Shown here: piece by piece, positions 33,296 through 42,303 of the stretch
How positions within the stretch are numbered: the first letter of the stretch is position 1
How the letters are laid out: each line of letters starts with the position of its first letter
NCBI RefSeq assembly: GCF_004912275.1
Contig: NZ_STGY01000083.1
Span: forward strand, 62,001-126,000
Source: Glycomyces buryatensis
GTDB lineage: Bacteria > Actinomycetota > Actinomycetes > Mycobacteriales > Micromonosporaceae
Length of the DNA: 64,000 bases
Direction: 5' to 3'
Notes under the pieces: model-generated
The model's database searches: none
The model's input: only the letters and a program-made list of their open reading frames with translations
Told to the model about the DNA's origin: nothing
Position numbers and translations under genes: made by a program

Positions 33296-34507
33296 GTGGA
33301 GATCATCATCGGTCAGGACCTGGCGATCGACCTCGTCATCGTGGCCTTCGCCGCCGTCTTGGCCCCGCTCGCCTCGGACCGCCTCGAACGGTGGGTCCGG
33401 CTGCCGTCGGTGGTCGTGGAGATCCTCATCGGCATCGCCATCGGCCCCTACATGCTCGGTTTGGTCGAGCCCGGCATCGTCCTCGCCTCCATCTCGGACC
33501 TGGGCATGGCGCTGCTGTTCTTCCTGGCCGGCTACGAGATCGACTTCCGCGCCATCCGCGGCAAACCCATCGCCCTGGCAGTCGCCGGCTGGATCGTCTC
33601 CTTCGCCGCGGCCTTCCTGCTCGTTCGGACCGTCGACGCCCCCATGGCCGCCCTGATCATCGCGATCGGGATCTCCTCGACCGCGCTGGGCACGATCCTG
33701 CCCATCGCCCGCGACGCCGGACTGCTGTCGGACAAGGTCGGCCCCTCCCTCATGGCCACCGGCGCCGTCGGCGAATTCGCCCCGATCATGCTGTTGGCCC
33801 TGCTGTTCTCAGAAGGCAGCCACGACGGCAAGACCACCCTCGTCATCGGCCTCGCCGGCCTGGCCGTCGCCGCCGCGTTCTGGGGCTCCATGCGCCACTC
33901 CGAACGCGTCTCGCGGATGCTGTCGGCCACCCTCGGCACCAGCGTCCAATTCGCGATCCGCCTGTGCGTCCTGGTCCTCCTCGCCGCCGTCCTCCTCGCT
34001 GTCGAACTGGGCGTCGACATCGCCTTGGGCGCCTTCGCCGCCGGCGTCTGCATGCACGTCCTGCTGTCGGCCCTGGACGAGCGGGAGGCCGAGCAGGTCC
34101 AATCGAAACTCGACGGCATCGGCTTCGGCTGGCTCGTCCCGGTGTTCTTCATCTACACCGGCATCGGCTTCGAGCTCGGCGAACTGCTCTCCAGCCCCGC
34201 CGCGCTGGCGCTCATCCCGGTGTTCCTCGGCCTGTTCGCCCTCGTCCGCGGCGTCGTCACCTGGGCCGTCTTCGCCCGATTGCTGAATCGGGCGCAGCGG
34301 GCCACGCTCGCTCCACTCGCGGCCACGCAGCTGCCCATCGTGGTCATCGCCGCGGGCGTCGCGGCCGATCGCGGACTGATCGACGAGTCGGTCGAGGCGG
34401 CCATGGTCGGCGCCGCCATGCTCTCGGTCCTGCTCTTCCCGCTGATCGCGCTGCGGGCCGCCCGCCGCTCCGCCCCGGAGAAGGCCTCGGAGGTGGCGGC
34501 CGCGTAG
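33296..34507 (+). CDS. Kef-type cation:proton antiporter (CPA2)
   Basis: 403 aa, about 12 membrane helices. Features include 'SDLGMALLFFLAGYEIDF', typical of the Kef helix 3-4 region, and 'ISSTALGTILPIARDAGLL'. No cytoplasmic RCK/TrkA-N domain, so it is a short single-domain antiporter for K+ or Na+ against H+. GTG start 6 bases after TAGGCT: leaderless. Confidence 0.9.
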   Translation: MEIIIGQDLAIDLVIVAFAAVLAPLASDRLERWVRLPSVVVEILIGIAIGPYMLGLVEPGIVLASISDLGMALLFFLAGYEIDFRAIRGKPIALAVAGWIVSFAAAFLLVRTVDAPMAALIIAIGISSTALGTILPIARDAGLLSDKVGPSLMATGAVGEFAPIMLLALLFSEGSHDGKTTLVIGLAGLAVAAAFWGSMRHSERVSRMLSATLGTSVQFAIRLCVLVLLAAVLLAVELGVDIALGAFAAGVCMHVLLSALDEREAEQVQSKLDGIGFGWLVPVFFIYTGIGFELGELLSSPAALALIPVFLGLFALVRGVVTWAVFARLLNRAQRATLAPLAATQLPIVVIAAGVAADRGLIDESVEAAMVGAAMLSVLLFPLIALRAARRSAPEKASEVAAA

Positions 34508-34588
34508 CGGTCTTCAGCGTCTCGCCGTAGCGGCGAATACGCTCCGAATCGGATGTGCCGGCGCGACCGGTGGCGCGAATGTGAAGGC

Positions 34589-35113
34589 ATGAAACTCAAC
34601 CGCAGCGCCTACCGAGGCGCCATCATCGTCCACGTGGCCTCCTCGCTCGCCTGGCTCGGGCTCGCGCTCTGCCTGCTGGCCCTGGGCATCACCACCCTCA
34701 CCACCACCGACCCCGGGATGCAGTACGCCGCCGGGCGAGCCGCCGCGATGCTGGCGACGACCATCGCCGTGCCGATCGGCGCGCTCGCACTGGCCTCCGG
34801 TGTGCTGCTCATGCTCGGCACCAGGTGGACGGTCCGCTACCGGTGGGTCCTGGTGAAGCTGCTGGCCACCGCCGTCATCTACACGCTCACGGTGTTCCTG
34901 CTCGGCCCCGGCCTCGCCGAGACCGCCGAGGGGCTGGACCCGGGCCGCCTGGCCCTGCTCGACCAGGGCGTCGTCATGGGCCCCATCGTCTCCTCCTCGA
35001 CCTTCATCGCCCTGACGGCGATCTCCTACATCAAGCCGTGGGGCCGCATCGGCGCCGCTACGCCTAAGCCGGCACCCCGGCGGCGGCGAGCGCTCGCCGA
35101 TAGTGCCCGATGA
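34589..35113 (+). CDS. Four-helix membrane protein (DUF2269-like)
   Basis: 174 aa with four hydrophobic segments (residues ~10-35, 52-75, 85-108, 130-150) and a basic tail. ATG preceded by GAAGG. The pattern resembles DUF2269-type integral membrane proteins of unknown function. Its last 50 bases overlap the 3' end of the convergent glycosyltransferase gene. Confidence 0.65.
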   Translation: MKLNRSAYRGAIIVHVASSLAWLGLALCLLALGITTLTTTDPGMQYAAGRAAAMLATTIAVPIGALALASGVLLMLGTRWTVRYRWVLVKLLATAVIYTLTVFLLGPGLAETAEGLDPGRLALLDQGVVMGPIVSSSTFIALTAISYIKPWGRIGAATPKPAPRRRRALADSAR

Positions 35114-36182
35114 TCGCATCGCCCTCGGCCTCCCACGTGCGGCTCTGGACCTTGAGGTGCCCCTTGCGGCCCCACTCGCGGAGCAGGCCCCGCTGGCCGG
35201 CCAGATCGGCGACGGCAGCGGCGAGGCCGATGCGGTCGCCGGGGGCGAAGTGGACGCCGTCGACGCCGGGGTCGACCAGTTCGGCCGCGCCTCCGGCCTC
35301 GACGCAGGCGACCGGCACGGCCGAGGCATGGGCTTCCTGGATGGTCTGCCCGAACGTCTCGAACGGTCCGGTGTGGACGAACAGGTCGAGGGTGGCGTAC
35401 AGGCGCGAGAGGTCTTCTCCGGCGAGGGATCCGAGGAAGGCCGCCTGCGGCAGGATGCGCTCGAGCCAGCGGCGCCGGGGCCCGTCGCCGGCGACCACGA
35501 CGCGCACCCCCGGCAGGTTGGCGACGCCCGCGAGGTCGTGGATCTGCTTCTCGCGGGCCAGACGCCCGACGTAGCCGACCAGGAGTTCCCCGTTCGGCGT
35601 GAGCGCGTCGTGGAGGCCACGGTCGCGCCAGGAGGGGTGGAAGCGGGTGGTGTCGACGCCGTGCCCGACGACGGCGACGCCGCCGATCCCCTGAGCCGCC
35701 AGGGCTCTGGCGGTGTGGTCGGTCAGGGCGAGATTGACCTGGGCGCGGGAGTGGATGCGCCGCAACCGTGCCCACACCAGCTGTTCGAACGCGGTCAGAT
35801 GGTAGGCGCGGGTGTAGGCCGGCAGATCGGTCTGCCAGACCGCGACGGTCGGAACGTCGCGGCGGTCGGCCCATTCACCGGCCCGGGCGGTGTATCCAAA
35901 GGGGCTGGCGAGGTGGACGATGTCGGGCCGGTAGTGCTCCAGCGCGTTCTCCAGGGCCCGCCCGGCCAGGCCGGCGCGAAAGCCCCGGTAGCCGGGGACG
36001 GCGATGGAGGGGACGTGGACGACCGGCCAGTCGAAGGACGGGGCCGGGCCCGGTCCGGGGTCGGGGGCGATGACCACCGGTTCCAGGCCGCGGGCGGCCA
36101 GGTGCTCGGCGTGTCGGGCGACGGCGCGGGCGACGCCGTTGACCTGTGGCGGGAAGGATTCGGTGACGAGGGCGACTCTCAT
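35064..36182 (-). CDS. GDP-mannose-dependent glycosyltransferase family 1 (MgtA-like)
   Basis: 372 aa GT-B enzyme. N-terminus 'MRVALVTESFPPQVNGVA', then 'LVGYVGRLAREKQIHDL' and the EX7E-type 'GPFETFGQTIQEAHASAVP', as in mycobacterial alpha-mannosyltransferases (MgtA/PimB'). Predicted to mannosylate a glycolipid or lipomannan precursor at the membrane. ATG at 36182 is 7 bases after TACGCT; the longer frame is rejected. Confidence 0.88.
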   Translation of the reverse strand: MRVALVTESFPPQVNGVARAVARHAEHLAARGLEPVVIAPDPGPGPAPSFDWPVVHVPSIAVPGYRGFRAGLAGRALENALEHYRPDIVHLASPFGYTARAGEWADRRDVPTVAVWQTDLPAYTRAYHLTAFEQLVWARLRRIHSRAQVNLALTDHTARALAAQGIGGVAVVGHGVDTTRFHPSWRDRGLHDALTPNGELLVGYVGRLAREKQIHDLAGVANLPGVRVVVAGDGPRRRWLERILPQAAFLGSLAGEDLSRLYATLDLFVHTGPFETFGQTIQEAHASAVPVACVEAGGAAELVDPGVDGVHFAPGDRIGLAAAVADLAGQRGLLREWGRKGHLKVQSRTWEAEGDAIIGHYRRALAAAGVPA

Positions 36183-36356
36183 GGCCCCGAGCGTATGTGC
36201 GCTGGTGGGCGGGCAGGGGAATGCCGGATGGACCGATGGCGAAGACCAGCGGATGTTCCTGCGTCCCACTGGGCCGGGGCGGTGTCGTACCCGGCGGGTA
36301 GGTATTGGAGGATGCAACGCAATGTCTCAGCTCAGGTGACCGGAAAGGAGCCCCCG

Positions 36357-37055
36357 ATGTCATTGTCGAGTGCCGACATCACCCATTTGGAATCGGTGTT
36401 GGCGCAAGGGAAGAAACCGAAGGTGATGTTCACCGACGCCGCCGGGCAGGTGGCCGGGAAGGCCGGGAAGGTCGTGGCGCTGGAGGAGGCCCGCGAGGGC
36501 GACTTCGTGCTGGTGGCCTTCGGGTCGGACCAGTTGCCGTTCGCCCCTGGCGAACTGCGTCTGCCCAAACCCGGCGAGGGATCCCGTGCCCGCGCCCCGC
36601 GCCAGAGGGCCGCGGCCGAAGAGCCCGCACCCAAGGCCCCGTCGGGGCCGGGTCTGCTGCCCGATGACGAACCGGCGCCCAAAAGCGCCCCTGCCAGGAA
36701 GAAGCCCAGCGTGTCCGACGCGAACACTGAAACCGCCATCGAGGCCGCCCCGGTCCGCAAGAAGGCGCCCCGTGCCCGGCCGGCGAAGGACCGCCACCCC
36801 GAGTTGACCATCACCCTCACCTATGAGGACGGGGAATGGGCCGCGGCCGCCGCCAAGGGCGCGCGCACGATCGTCAAGGGCGCCAAGGTCTCCCACTCCG
36901 CCGCGCTGGCGATGTGCGCGGCCTCGGAATCGCCCGACATCGACGTGCTGGTGTCCGAAGTGGTCGAGAAGATTCGGTCGGAGGCGGCCGAGGAGGCCGC
37001 GCGGCTGCGCCGCCAACTGGAGGAGGCCGAGGCGAAACTCGCCGAGCTCGGTTGA
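36357..37055 (+). CDS. DUF6319 family protein
   Basis: 232 aa, ATG with AAAGGAG 6 bases upstream. Three parts: an N-terminal beta domain ('KKPKVMFTDAAGQVAGKAG'), a Lys/Pro/Ala-rich disordered linker (~75-140), and a C-terminal alpha/beta segment ending in a charged helix. Matches the actinobacterial DUF6319 family, function unknown; the basic linker hints at DNA or ribosome contact. Confidence 0.7.
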   Translation: MSLSSADITHLESVLAQGKKPKVMFTDAAGQVAGKAGKVVALEEAREGDFVLVAFGSDQLPFAPGELRLPKPGEGSRARAPRQRAAAEEPAPKAPSGPGLLPDDEPAPKSAPARKKPSVSDANTETAIEAAPVRKKAPRARPAKDRHPELTITLTYEDGEWAAAAAKGARTIVKGAKVSHSAALAMCAASESPDIDVLVSEVVEKIRSEAAEEAARLRRQLEEAEAKLAELG

Positions 37056-37074
37056 GGAGGCCACCCACCTCGGG

Positions 37075-37590
37075 TCAGTCGCGGGCGTGCTTGATGTAGA
37101 GCATGACCGCCTCGCGTGTGGTCTTGACGCCCAGGGCCCCGCGGGCGGCCGCGATGCGCCGGTTCGCCGTGCGCAGTGACACGAATTCCGCTTCGGCGGC
37201 GGCCGCGATGGTGGAGCCGCCGGCGAGCCGGGCGAGCAGGGCCCGCTGTTCGGCATCGAGATCGAGGCCGTCGGCGGGCGCTTCTTTGCCCGGAGTGACC
37301 CCCAGCGGCCCGACGCGACGCAGGTCGGCGGCCAGCGCCAAGGCGATCTGCCCGGCCGCGACGGCGACGATGCCGGCCCCGCGGGCGGCGGCCAGGACCG
37401 CTTGGGAGGCGGTGTGGTCGTCGGTGACGGCGCCGTGGGCGAGCAGGCGCCGTTCGGCCAGGTCCCAGGCGGGCTCCAGCAGCGCGAAGCCGCGGTGGGC
37501 CTTCCATCCGGCCGCGGCGCAGCGCCGCACGATCGCGTCGGCGTCGGCGGCGCCGCTGACCACGTGCAGCGGCACGGTCTGGTCGTTCAT
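37075..37590 (-). CDS. LuxR-type HTH protein
   Basis: 171 aa. The C-terminal ~60 residues are LuxR-like ('LDAEQRALLARLAGGSTIAA', 'FVSLRTANRRIAAARGALGV'). The N-terminal part is an unrecognised alpha/beta sensor. The start overlaps the stop of the large LAL regulator (ATGA), so the two are made together and may act on the divergent dynamin operon. Confidence 0.75.
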   Translation of the reverse strand: MNDQTVPLHVVSGAADADAIVRRCAAAGWKAHRGFALLEPAWDLAERRLLAHGAVTDDHTASQAVLAAARGAGIVAVAAGQIALALAADLRRVGPLGVTPGKEAPADGLDLDAEQRALLARLAGGSTIAAAAEAEFVSLRTANRRIAAARGALGVKTTREAVMLYIKHARD

Positions 37591-40016
37591 CGCTCACCTC
37601 CGGCGCCGTCGAGCAGTACGGCCGCTTCGGTGCGGGTCTTGGCGCCGAGTTTGCGCATGCCGGAGCGGATGTGGGTCTCGACGGTCTCGGCGGTGATGCC
37701 GAGGATCTCGGCGATGCGCCGGGAGGGGTGGCCGGCGGCGACGTGGCGCAGCACCTCGGTTTCGCGGTCGGTCAGTCCGCCGCCGCCGCGGGCCGAGCGG
37801 CGGTCGCGTCGCACGTCGTGGCGGCGCAGCGAGCGGCGGGCGCGCCCGGCCAAGACGCGCAGTCCGTGGTCTTCGGCGACCTGTTCGGCCGCTTCGAGTG
37901 CGGCGATGGCGTCCTTGGGGTCGGCCGAGTGCGCGGCGAGGGCGAGGAGGCAGCGGACCTGTTCGCGGGCGGCCAGCCCGTCCCAGGCGCCTGCGGCCTC
38001 GGCGAAGGCCTCGTCGCGGGCGAGGTCCCAGGCGGCGAGGGTGGCCTGCACCGGGCTCGGCCAGGCGTCGGTGGAGGGGATGGGTTCGGTGCCGGTGTCG
38101 TAGGCGATCCAGCGGCCGGTGATGTGGGCGAGGCCGCCGACGAGGCCGGCGGTGTGGTCGGGTGCCTCGGGGCCGGGTTGGCCGTCGAGCCAGGCGGTCT
38201 CGTGTTCGAGCCAGGCGACGAGCCCGCTGAGGGCGGCCGGCGGGTCGGACAGGCGGGCCAGGCGGGCCCGGGCGGCGCCGAGGGCGCCGGTGTCGGCTTC
38301 GGCCAGGGCGATGGCGGCGACGACGAGGGTGTCGGCGACGGCCGGGAGGGTGTGGTCGGCCAGGTTCTGGGCGGTGGCGATGACATTGTCCAGGCCCGTC
38401 CCCGACAGCACCAGGCACCAGGCGGCGGCGGCGAGGAAGCGGGTCTGCCAGGAGTAGGCGCCGGCGGCCCCGGCGCGCAGGGCCGCTTCGCGGGCGGCGG
38501 TCTCGGCTTCTGCGAGGCGGGCGGCGTCGGCGAGGGCGATCACGCGGGTCCAGGCGCACCAGGATGCGGTGGTCGTATCGCCGGCGGCGCGGGCGAGGAC
38601 TTCGGCGGCTTCGAGGGCGGCGGGGTCGTCGCCGGCGAGGGCGGCGGCGAGCCCGGGGTGGTCGATGCGCTCGCCCCAGACCGACCGCAGCTGCGCGGTG
38701 ACCGCGGCCTTCTGGGCCGAGGGCGTGGTGAGCAGCAGCAGCTGGTCCCGTTCGGCGCACGGCTCGGCTTCGATGAGCGCGATGGACGCCGACGGGGAGT
38801 CGCCGATGGACAGCAGCGCCCAGGTGCGGGCGAGCGCGGCCTCGGCGCCTCTGGTGTGCTCGAGGGCGGCGAGGGCGGCGCGGGGACGCCCGGCGCCGAT
38901 CGCGGCCCTGGCGGCGCGGGTGGCGTGGACGGAGTCGAGGCTGGCGGCCAACAGGAGCGCTTCGGCCTCAGTGGACGGGGTGGCGCCTTCGGCCGCGGCC
39001 AGCGCGAGCGCCAGCGCGGCCGCATCGAGGCCGGCGGCCTGGGCGTGTCGGGCGGCTTCGACGCCGCCGGTGGCCTCGGCCAGGCGCGCGTGCATCGCGG
39101 TGCGGGCCTGGGGCGCCAGGAGGCCGGCGGCGATCTCGGCCATCCACGGGCTGGCCGGCCTGAGGTGGGGGCCGTCGGTGTGGGCGAGGCCGGCTTCGGT
39201 GAGGATGGCGGCGCCGTCGCCGAGGAGCGAGGGGTGGGCGGGGCGGCCGAGGAGGCCGAGGGCGGCCAGGGCGGTGCGGCCGGCCCTGGGGAGGTCGGCG
39301 ATGGCCGCCGCTGCCGCCGCGGCGGGCTCGGAGGGCGCACTGCCGTCCATATAGGCGCCGGAGGAGCCGTCTTCGGCGCCGCGGGCGAGGGCGGCGAGCG
39401 CGAGCGGGTTGCGTCCGGCCCGCTCGCACAGGGCGGCGACGCGGTGAGCCGGCAGGGCCGGGGCCGCTTCGGCCACAATCGCTTTCGCTTCGGCATCGGT
39501 CAGGGCGGGGACGTCGATGACGTGGGCGGCACCGCGCAGGCGCTCGAACGCCTCGACCGGGAGACGGTTGGGGGTGCGGACGGCGGCGGCGATGGGCAGG
39601 CGCTGGGCGAGGATGGGGAGGACGGCGAGCGTGGCGGCGTCGCACCATTGCAGGTCGTCGATGATGAGCAGTCCGCCGCGGGTGCGGGAGTAGACCGCCT
39701 CGGCCAGCAGCGGCAGGTCGTCGGCGGGCATGCGGGCGCGGGTGGCCCTTTCGAGTGCGAGGGCGGGGGTGCCCGAGAGCATGGACAGGCCGCCGCCGGC
39801 GTGGACGGGACGTTTGGACGCCCCCGCGAGGCGCTGGAGCAGCCGGGTGCGTCCGCATCCGGGCGGGCCGGACAGAATCACCAGTCCGGGTCCGGCCAGG
39901 GCTGCGGCCATGGCGCGCACGGTGTCGTCTCGCGTCGCAGGCCGGGCCGGAGCCTGCGCGGGGGCGGCGGGCGCCGGGGGTTGCACGCCGGGGGTGAGCG
40001 ACGACGGGGCGGCCAA
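37587..40016 (-). CDS. LAL-type LuxR regulator with AAA ATPase domain
   Basis: 809 aa, TTG start with AAGGAG 5 bases upstream. Walker A 'LSGPPGCGRTRLLQRL' (~55-70) and Walker B 'GGLLIIDDLQWCDA' (~140) form a STAND-type ATPase; a long Ala-rich helical-repeat middle follows; the last ~65 residues are a LuxR HTH ('LTDRETEVLRHVAAGHPSRR', 'GITAETVETHIRSGMRKLGA'). Ala-rich and slightly short for LAL proteins. Divergent from the dynamin operon. Confidence 0.9.
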   Translation of the reverse strand: MAAPSSLTPGVQPPAPAAPAQAPARPATRDDTVRAMAAALAGPGLVILSGPPGCGRTRLLQRLAGASKRPVHAGGGLSMLSGTPALALERATRARMPADDLPLLAEAVYSRTRGGLLIIDDLQWCDAATLAVLPILAQRLPIAAAVRTPNRLPVEAFERLRGAAHVIDVPALTDAEAKAIVAEAAPALPAHRVAALCERAGRNPLALAALARGAEDGSSGAYMDGSAPSEPAAAAAAAIADLPRAGRTALAALGLLGRPAHPSLLGDGAAILTEAGLAHTDGPHLRPASPWMAEIAAGLLAPQARTAMHARLAEATGGVEAARHAQAAGLDAAALALALAAAEGATPSTEAEALLLAASLDSVHATRAARAAIGAGRPRAALAALEHTRGAEAALARTWALLSIGDSPSASIALIEAEPCAERDQLLLLTTPSAQKAAVTAQLRSVWGERIDHPGLAAALAGDDPAALEAAEVLARAAGDTTTASWCAWTRVIALADAARLAEAETAAREAALRAGAAGAYSWQTRFLAAAAWCLVLSGTGLDNVIATAQNLADHTLPAVADTLVVAAIALAEADTGALGAARARLARLSDPPAALSGLVAWLEHETAWLDGQPGPEAPDHTAGLVGGLAHITGRWIAYDTGTEPIPSTDAWPSPVQATLAAWDLARDEAFAEAAGAWDGLAAREQVRCLLALAAHSADPKDAIAALEAAEQVAEDHGLRVLAGRARRSLRRHDVRRDRRSARGGGGLTDRETEVLRHVAAGHPSRRIAEILGITAETVETHIRSGMRKLGAKTRTEAAVLLDGAGGER

Positions 40017-40205
40017 GGGGGCTCCTTACGCTGTGGCACGAATGGGGGAGGCAGGGTGTCCCTGCGGGTTTGTATTGTCGAATGCGTCGACGGTTCGCCG
40101 ACGCCTCTCATGATATTGCGGAAGCTTCGTTGCCGCAGACCGGCGTCGACCGGCCGCGGCCATTGACCGGATCGTTGCAGTCGGAGAGGGCGGGATACGC
40201 GGATT

Positions 40206-41696
40206 ATGGTGGCAGGGCAGCTGACCACGAGTGTGGCGGGCATGTGCGATGACCTGGCAGGCAAGGTCTCCGCATCGACTCGCCCGGTGGTCGAGGAGGT
40301 GGCGGCCCGTCTGGCCCAGCCGCTGCGCGTCGCCGTCGCCGGACGTCTCAAAGCCGGCAAGTCCACACTGGTGAACGCGTTGATCGGGCGCCGGGTGGCC
40401 CCGACCGCGGCCGGTGAATGCACCCGCGTGGTCACCCAGTTCCGTTACGGCCCGGCCGATCGGGTCGACGTGATCGCCCGCGACGGCAAGAAGCACGCCG
40501 TGCCGCTCGATGCTTCGGGCATGATCCCGACGACGCTGCCGATCCCCGCCGACGACGCGGCCATGATCGACGTTCAGCTCTCCTCGGACCGGTTGCGCGA
40601 CTTGATCGTGGTCGACACGCCCGGCCTCCAGTCGGTCAACACCGACATCTCCGACGCCGCCCGCGAGATGCTGTTCGCCGCGCCCATCGCCGACGACGTC
40701 GACGACGACTCCCGCGAGGCCGTCGCCGGAGCCGAGGCGATCATCTACGTGGTGACCCAGCAGGTCCGCGCCGACGACATCGAAGCGCTCGAAGCGTTCG
40801 CGAAGGCCTCGCAGCAGCTGGCCTCCTCCCCCATGAACTCGCTCGCCCTGTACAACAAGGCCGACAAACTCGCCCCCGGGCCCGGTCAGGACCCGTGGCC
40901 GGTGGCCGGGCCGATCGCCGCCGAGCAGTCGGCGATCCTGCACCGCGCCGTCTGCGACGTCGTCCCCGTCGTCGGCCTCCTCGCCGAGACCGCCGAGGCC
41001 GGACTGTTGACGGCCGCCGACTGCGAGGCCCTGCGCACCCTCGCCGGCCTCGACGAGGACAAAAGGGCCCTCATGCTCGCCTCCGCCGGCCTGTTCGTCT
41101 CCACCGAAGGCCCGGTCGACCAGGCCCAGCGGCAGCGCCTGCTCGAACGCCTCGACCTGTACGGCATCCACTTCGCCATCGCGCACCTGCAGTCCAACCC
41201 GCACCTGGCCACCGGTGAACTCGTCAGGCTCCTGTTCGCCGCCTCCGGTTTCCCGCGCCTGCGCACGACCTTGCACCAGATCTTCGGGGTGCGGGCCGAC
41301 GTCATCAAGGCCGGCTGGGCGCTCGGGCGCCTCGACGCCGCGGCCGCCTCCGGCCCTCCCGCCGACCGCGACCTGCTCCGCGGCGCGGTCGAATCGGTCG
41401 TCGCCCGCCCCGAATACCACCGCCTGCCGCTGCTCGAAGCGGCCGCGCAGGTCACCACCGGGCAAGTCGCCCTGCCTCCCGACATGGAGGCCGAAGTCGC
41501 CCGCCTGGCCCTCACCGACGAGGCCGGCGTCGTCCTCGGCCGTGAAGGCGCCACCCGTCCCGAACTGCGCAAGGCCGCGATCGAAGCGGCCAGCCGGTGG
41601 CGGGCCTTCGCCAACGGCGGCGCCACACCGGCGCAGGCCAGAGTGGCGAACGTGGTGCATCGTGGGTTCCATCTACTGGCACAACGCCTCGGCTGA
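40206..41696 (+). CDS. Dynamin-family GTPase (first of pair)
   Basis: 496 aa. G1 'GRLKAGKSTLVNAL' (46-59), switch Thr in 'GECTRVVTQF', G3 'VVDTPGLQS', G4-like 'LYNKADK'. The C-terminal half is helical and there is no obvious transmembrane segment. Resembles actinobacterial IniA/DynB-type bacterial dynamins that remodel membranes, in mycobacteria on isoniazid stress and in Streptomyces at sporulation septa. First gene of a four-gene operon. Confidence 0.88.
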   Translation: MVAGQLTTSVAGMCDDLAGKVSASTRPVVEEVAARLAQPLRVAVAGRLKAGKSTLVNALIGRRVAPTAAGECTRVVTQFRYGPADRVDVIARDGKKHAVPLDASGMIPTTLPIPADDAAMIDVQLSSDRLRDLIVVDTPGLQSVNTDISDAAREMLFAAPIADDVDDDSREAVAGAEAIIYVVTQQVRADDIEALEAFAKASQQLASSPMNSLALYNKADKLAPGPGQDPWPVAGPIAAEQSAILHRAVCDVVPVVGLLAETAEAGLLTAADCEALRTLAGLDEDKRALMLASAGLFVSTEGPVDQAQRQRLLERLDLYGIHFAIAHLQSNPHLATGELVRLLFAASGFPRLRTTLHQIFGVRADVIKAGWALGRLDAAAASGPPADRDLLRGAVESVVARPEYHRLPLLEAAAQVTTGQVALPPDMEAEVARLALTDEAGVVLGREGATRPELRKAAIEAASRWRAFANGGATPAQARVANVVHRGFHLLAQRLG

Positions 41697-41718
41697 ATAC
41701 GGTTCTAAGGAGAACATT

Positions 41719-42303
41719 GTGACGAATCGACTCGGCGGGCCCCTGGTCGGGGCACTGGTCGGCCTTGCCGTGGCCGGCCTGGGCGCCGTGTTCCTCACCG
41801 GCGGTTTCGATCCGGTGACGCTGGCCGTCGCGGCCGGCTCGGTCGTCATCGCCGCCGCCGTCGCCGCCCTCTCAGGCCGGTCGATCACCGCACCCCTGGC
41901 GCAAACCCCGGTCATGGCGCCGCCCGCCTCGGCGCCACCGGCGATGGGCCCCGGCTCGGGACCGATCCCGGTCGCCCAACTCGCCGACGGCGCCCGCGGC
42001 GCCCAAGCCCTCACCGACCGCACCGCCCTCGTCGAGGCCTGCATCTGGATGCGGGACCGCGCCACGTCCCCAGCGTTGGCGCAGCACCTCGACCAGGCCT
42101 TCGGGAGAGTCGGCGTCGCCCCCGTCGACGCCACCGGGCAACGCTTCGACCCGGCCGTCCACGAAGCCGGCTCGACCGTCGCCGCCCGCTCCGCCGCCGA
42201 AGACGGCCTCGTCGCCCGCACCGAGATCCCCGGCTACACCGACCGCGGCCGCCTCCTGCGCCACCCGGTCGTGGCCGTCTACCGCGGGCAGGTGCGCGCA
42301 TGA
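41719..42303 (+). CDS. Membrane-anchored GrpE-like protein
   Basis: 194 aa, GTG with AAGGAG 7 bases upstream. Two hydrophobic segments (residues ~5-30 and 36-55), a Pro/Ala-rich linker, then ~90 residues resembling the C-terminal beta head of GrpE ('HLDQAFGRVGVAPVDATGQR', 'RGRLLRHPVVAVYRGQ'). The GrpE coiled coil is absent. GrpE is the DnaK exchange factor, yet no Hsp70 gene is present here. Overlaps the next dynamin (ATGA). Confidence 0.78.
   Translation: MTNRLGGPLVGALVGLAVAGLGAVFLTGGFDPVTLAVAAGSVVIAAAVAALSGRSITAPLAQTPVMAPPASAPPAMGPGSGPIPVAQLADGARGAQALTDRTALVEACIWMRDRATSPALAQHLDQAFGRVGVAPVDATGQRFDPAVHEAGSTVAARSAAEDGLVARTEIPGYTDRGRLLRHPVVAVYRGQVRA

Noticed and set aside
37671-40166. 831-codon ORF antisense to the LAL regulator
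   Set aside because: Gly/Ala/Val-rich shadow frame; the minus strand carries intact Walker motifs and a LuxR HTH.
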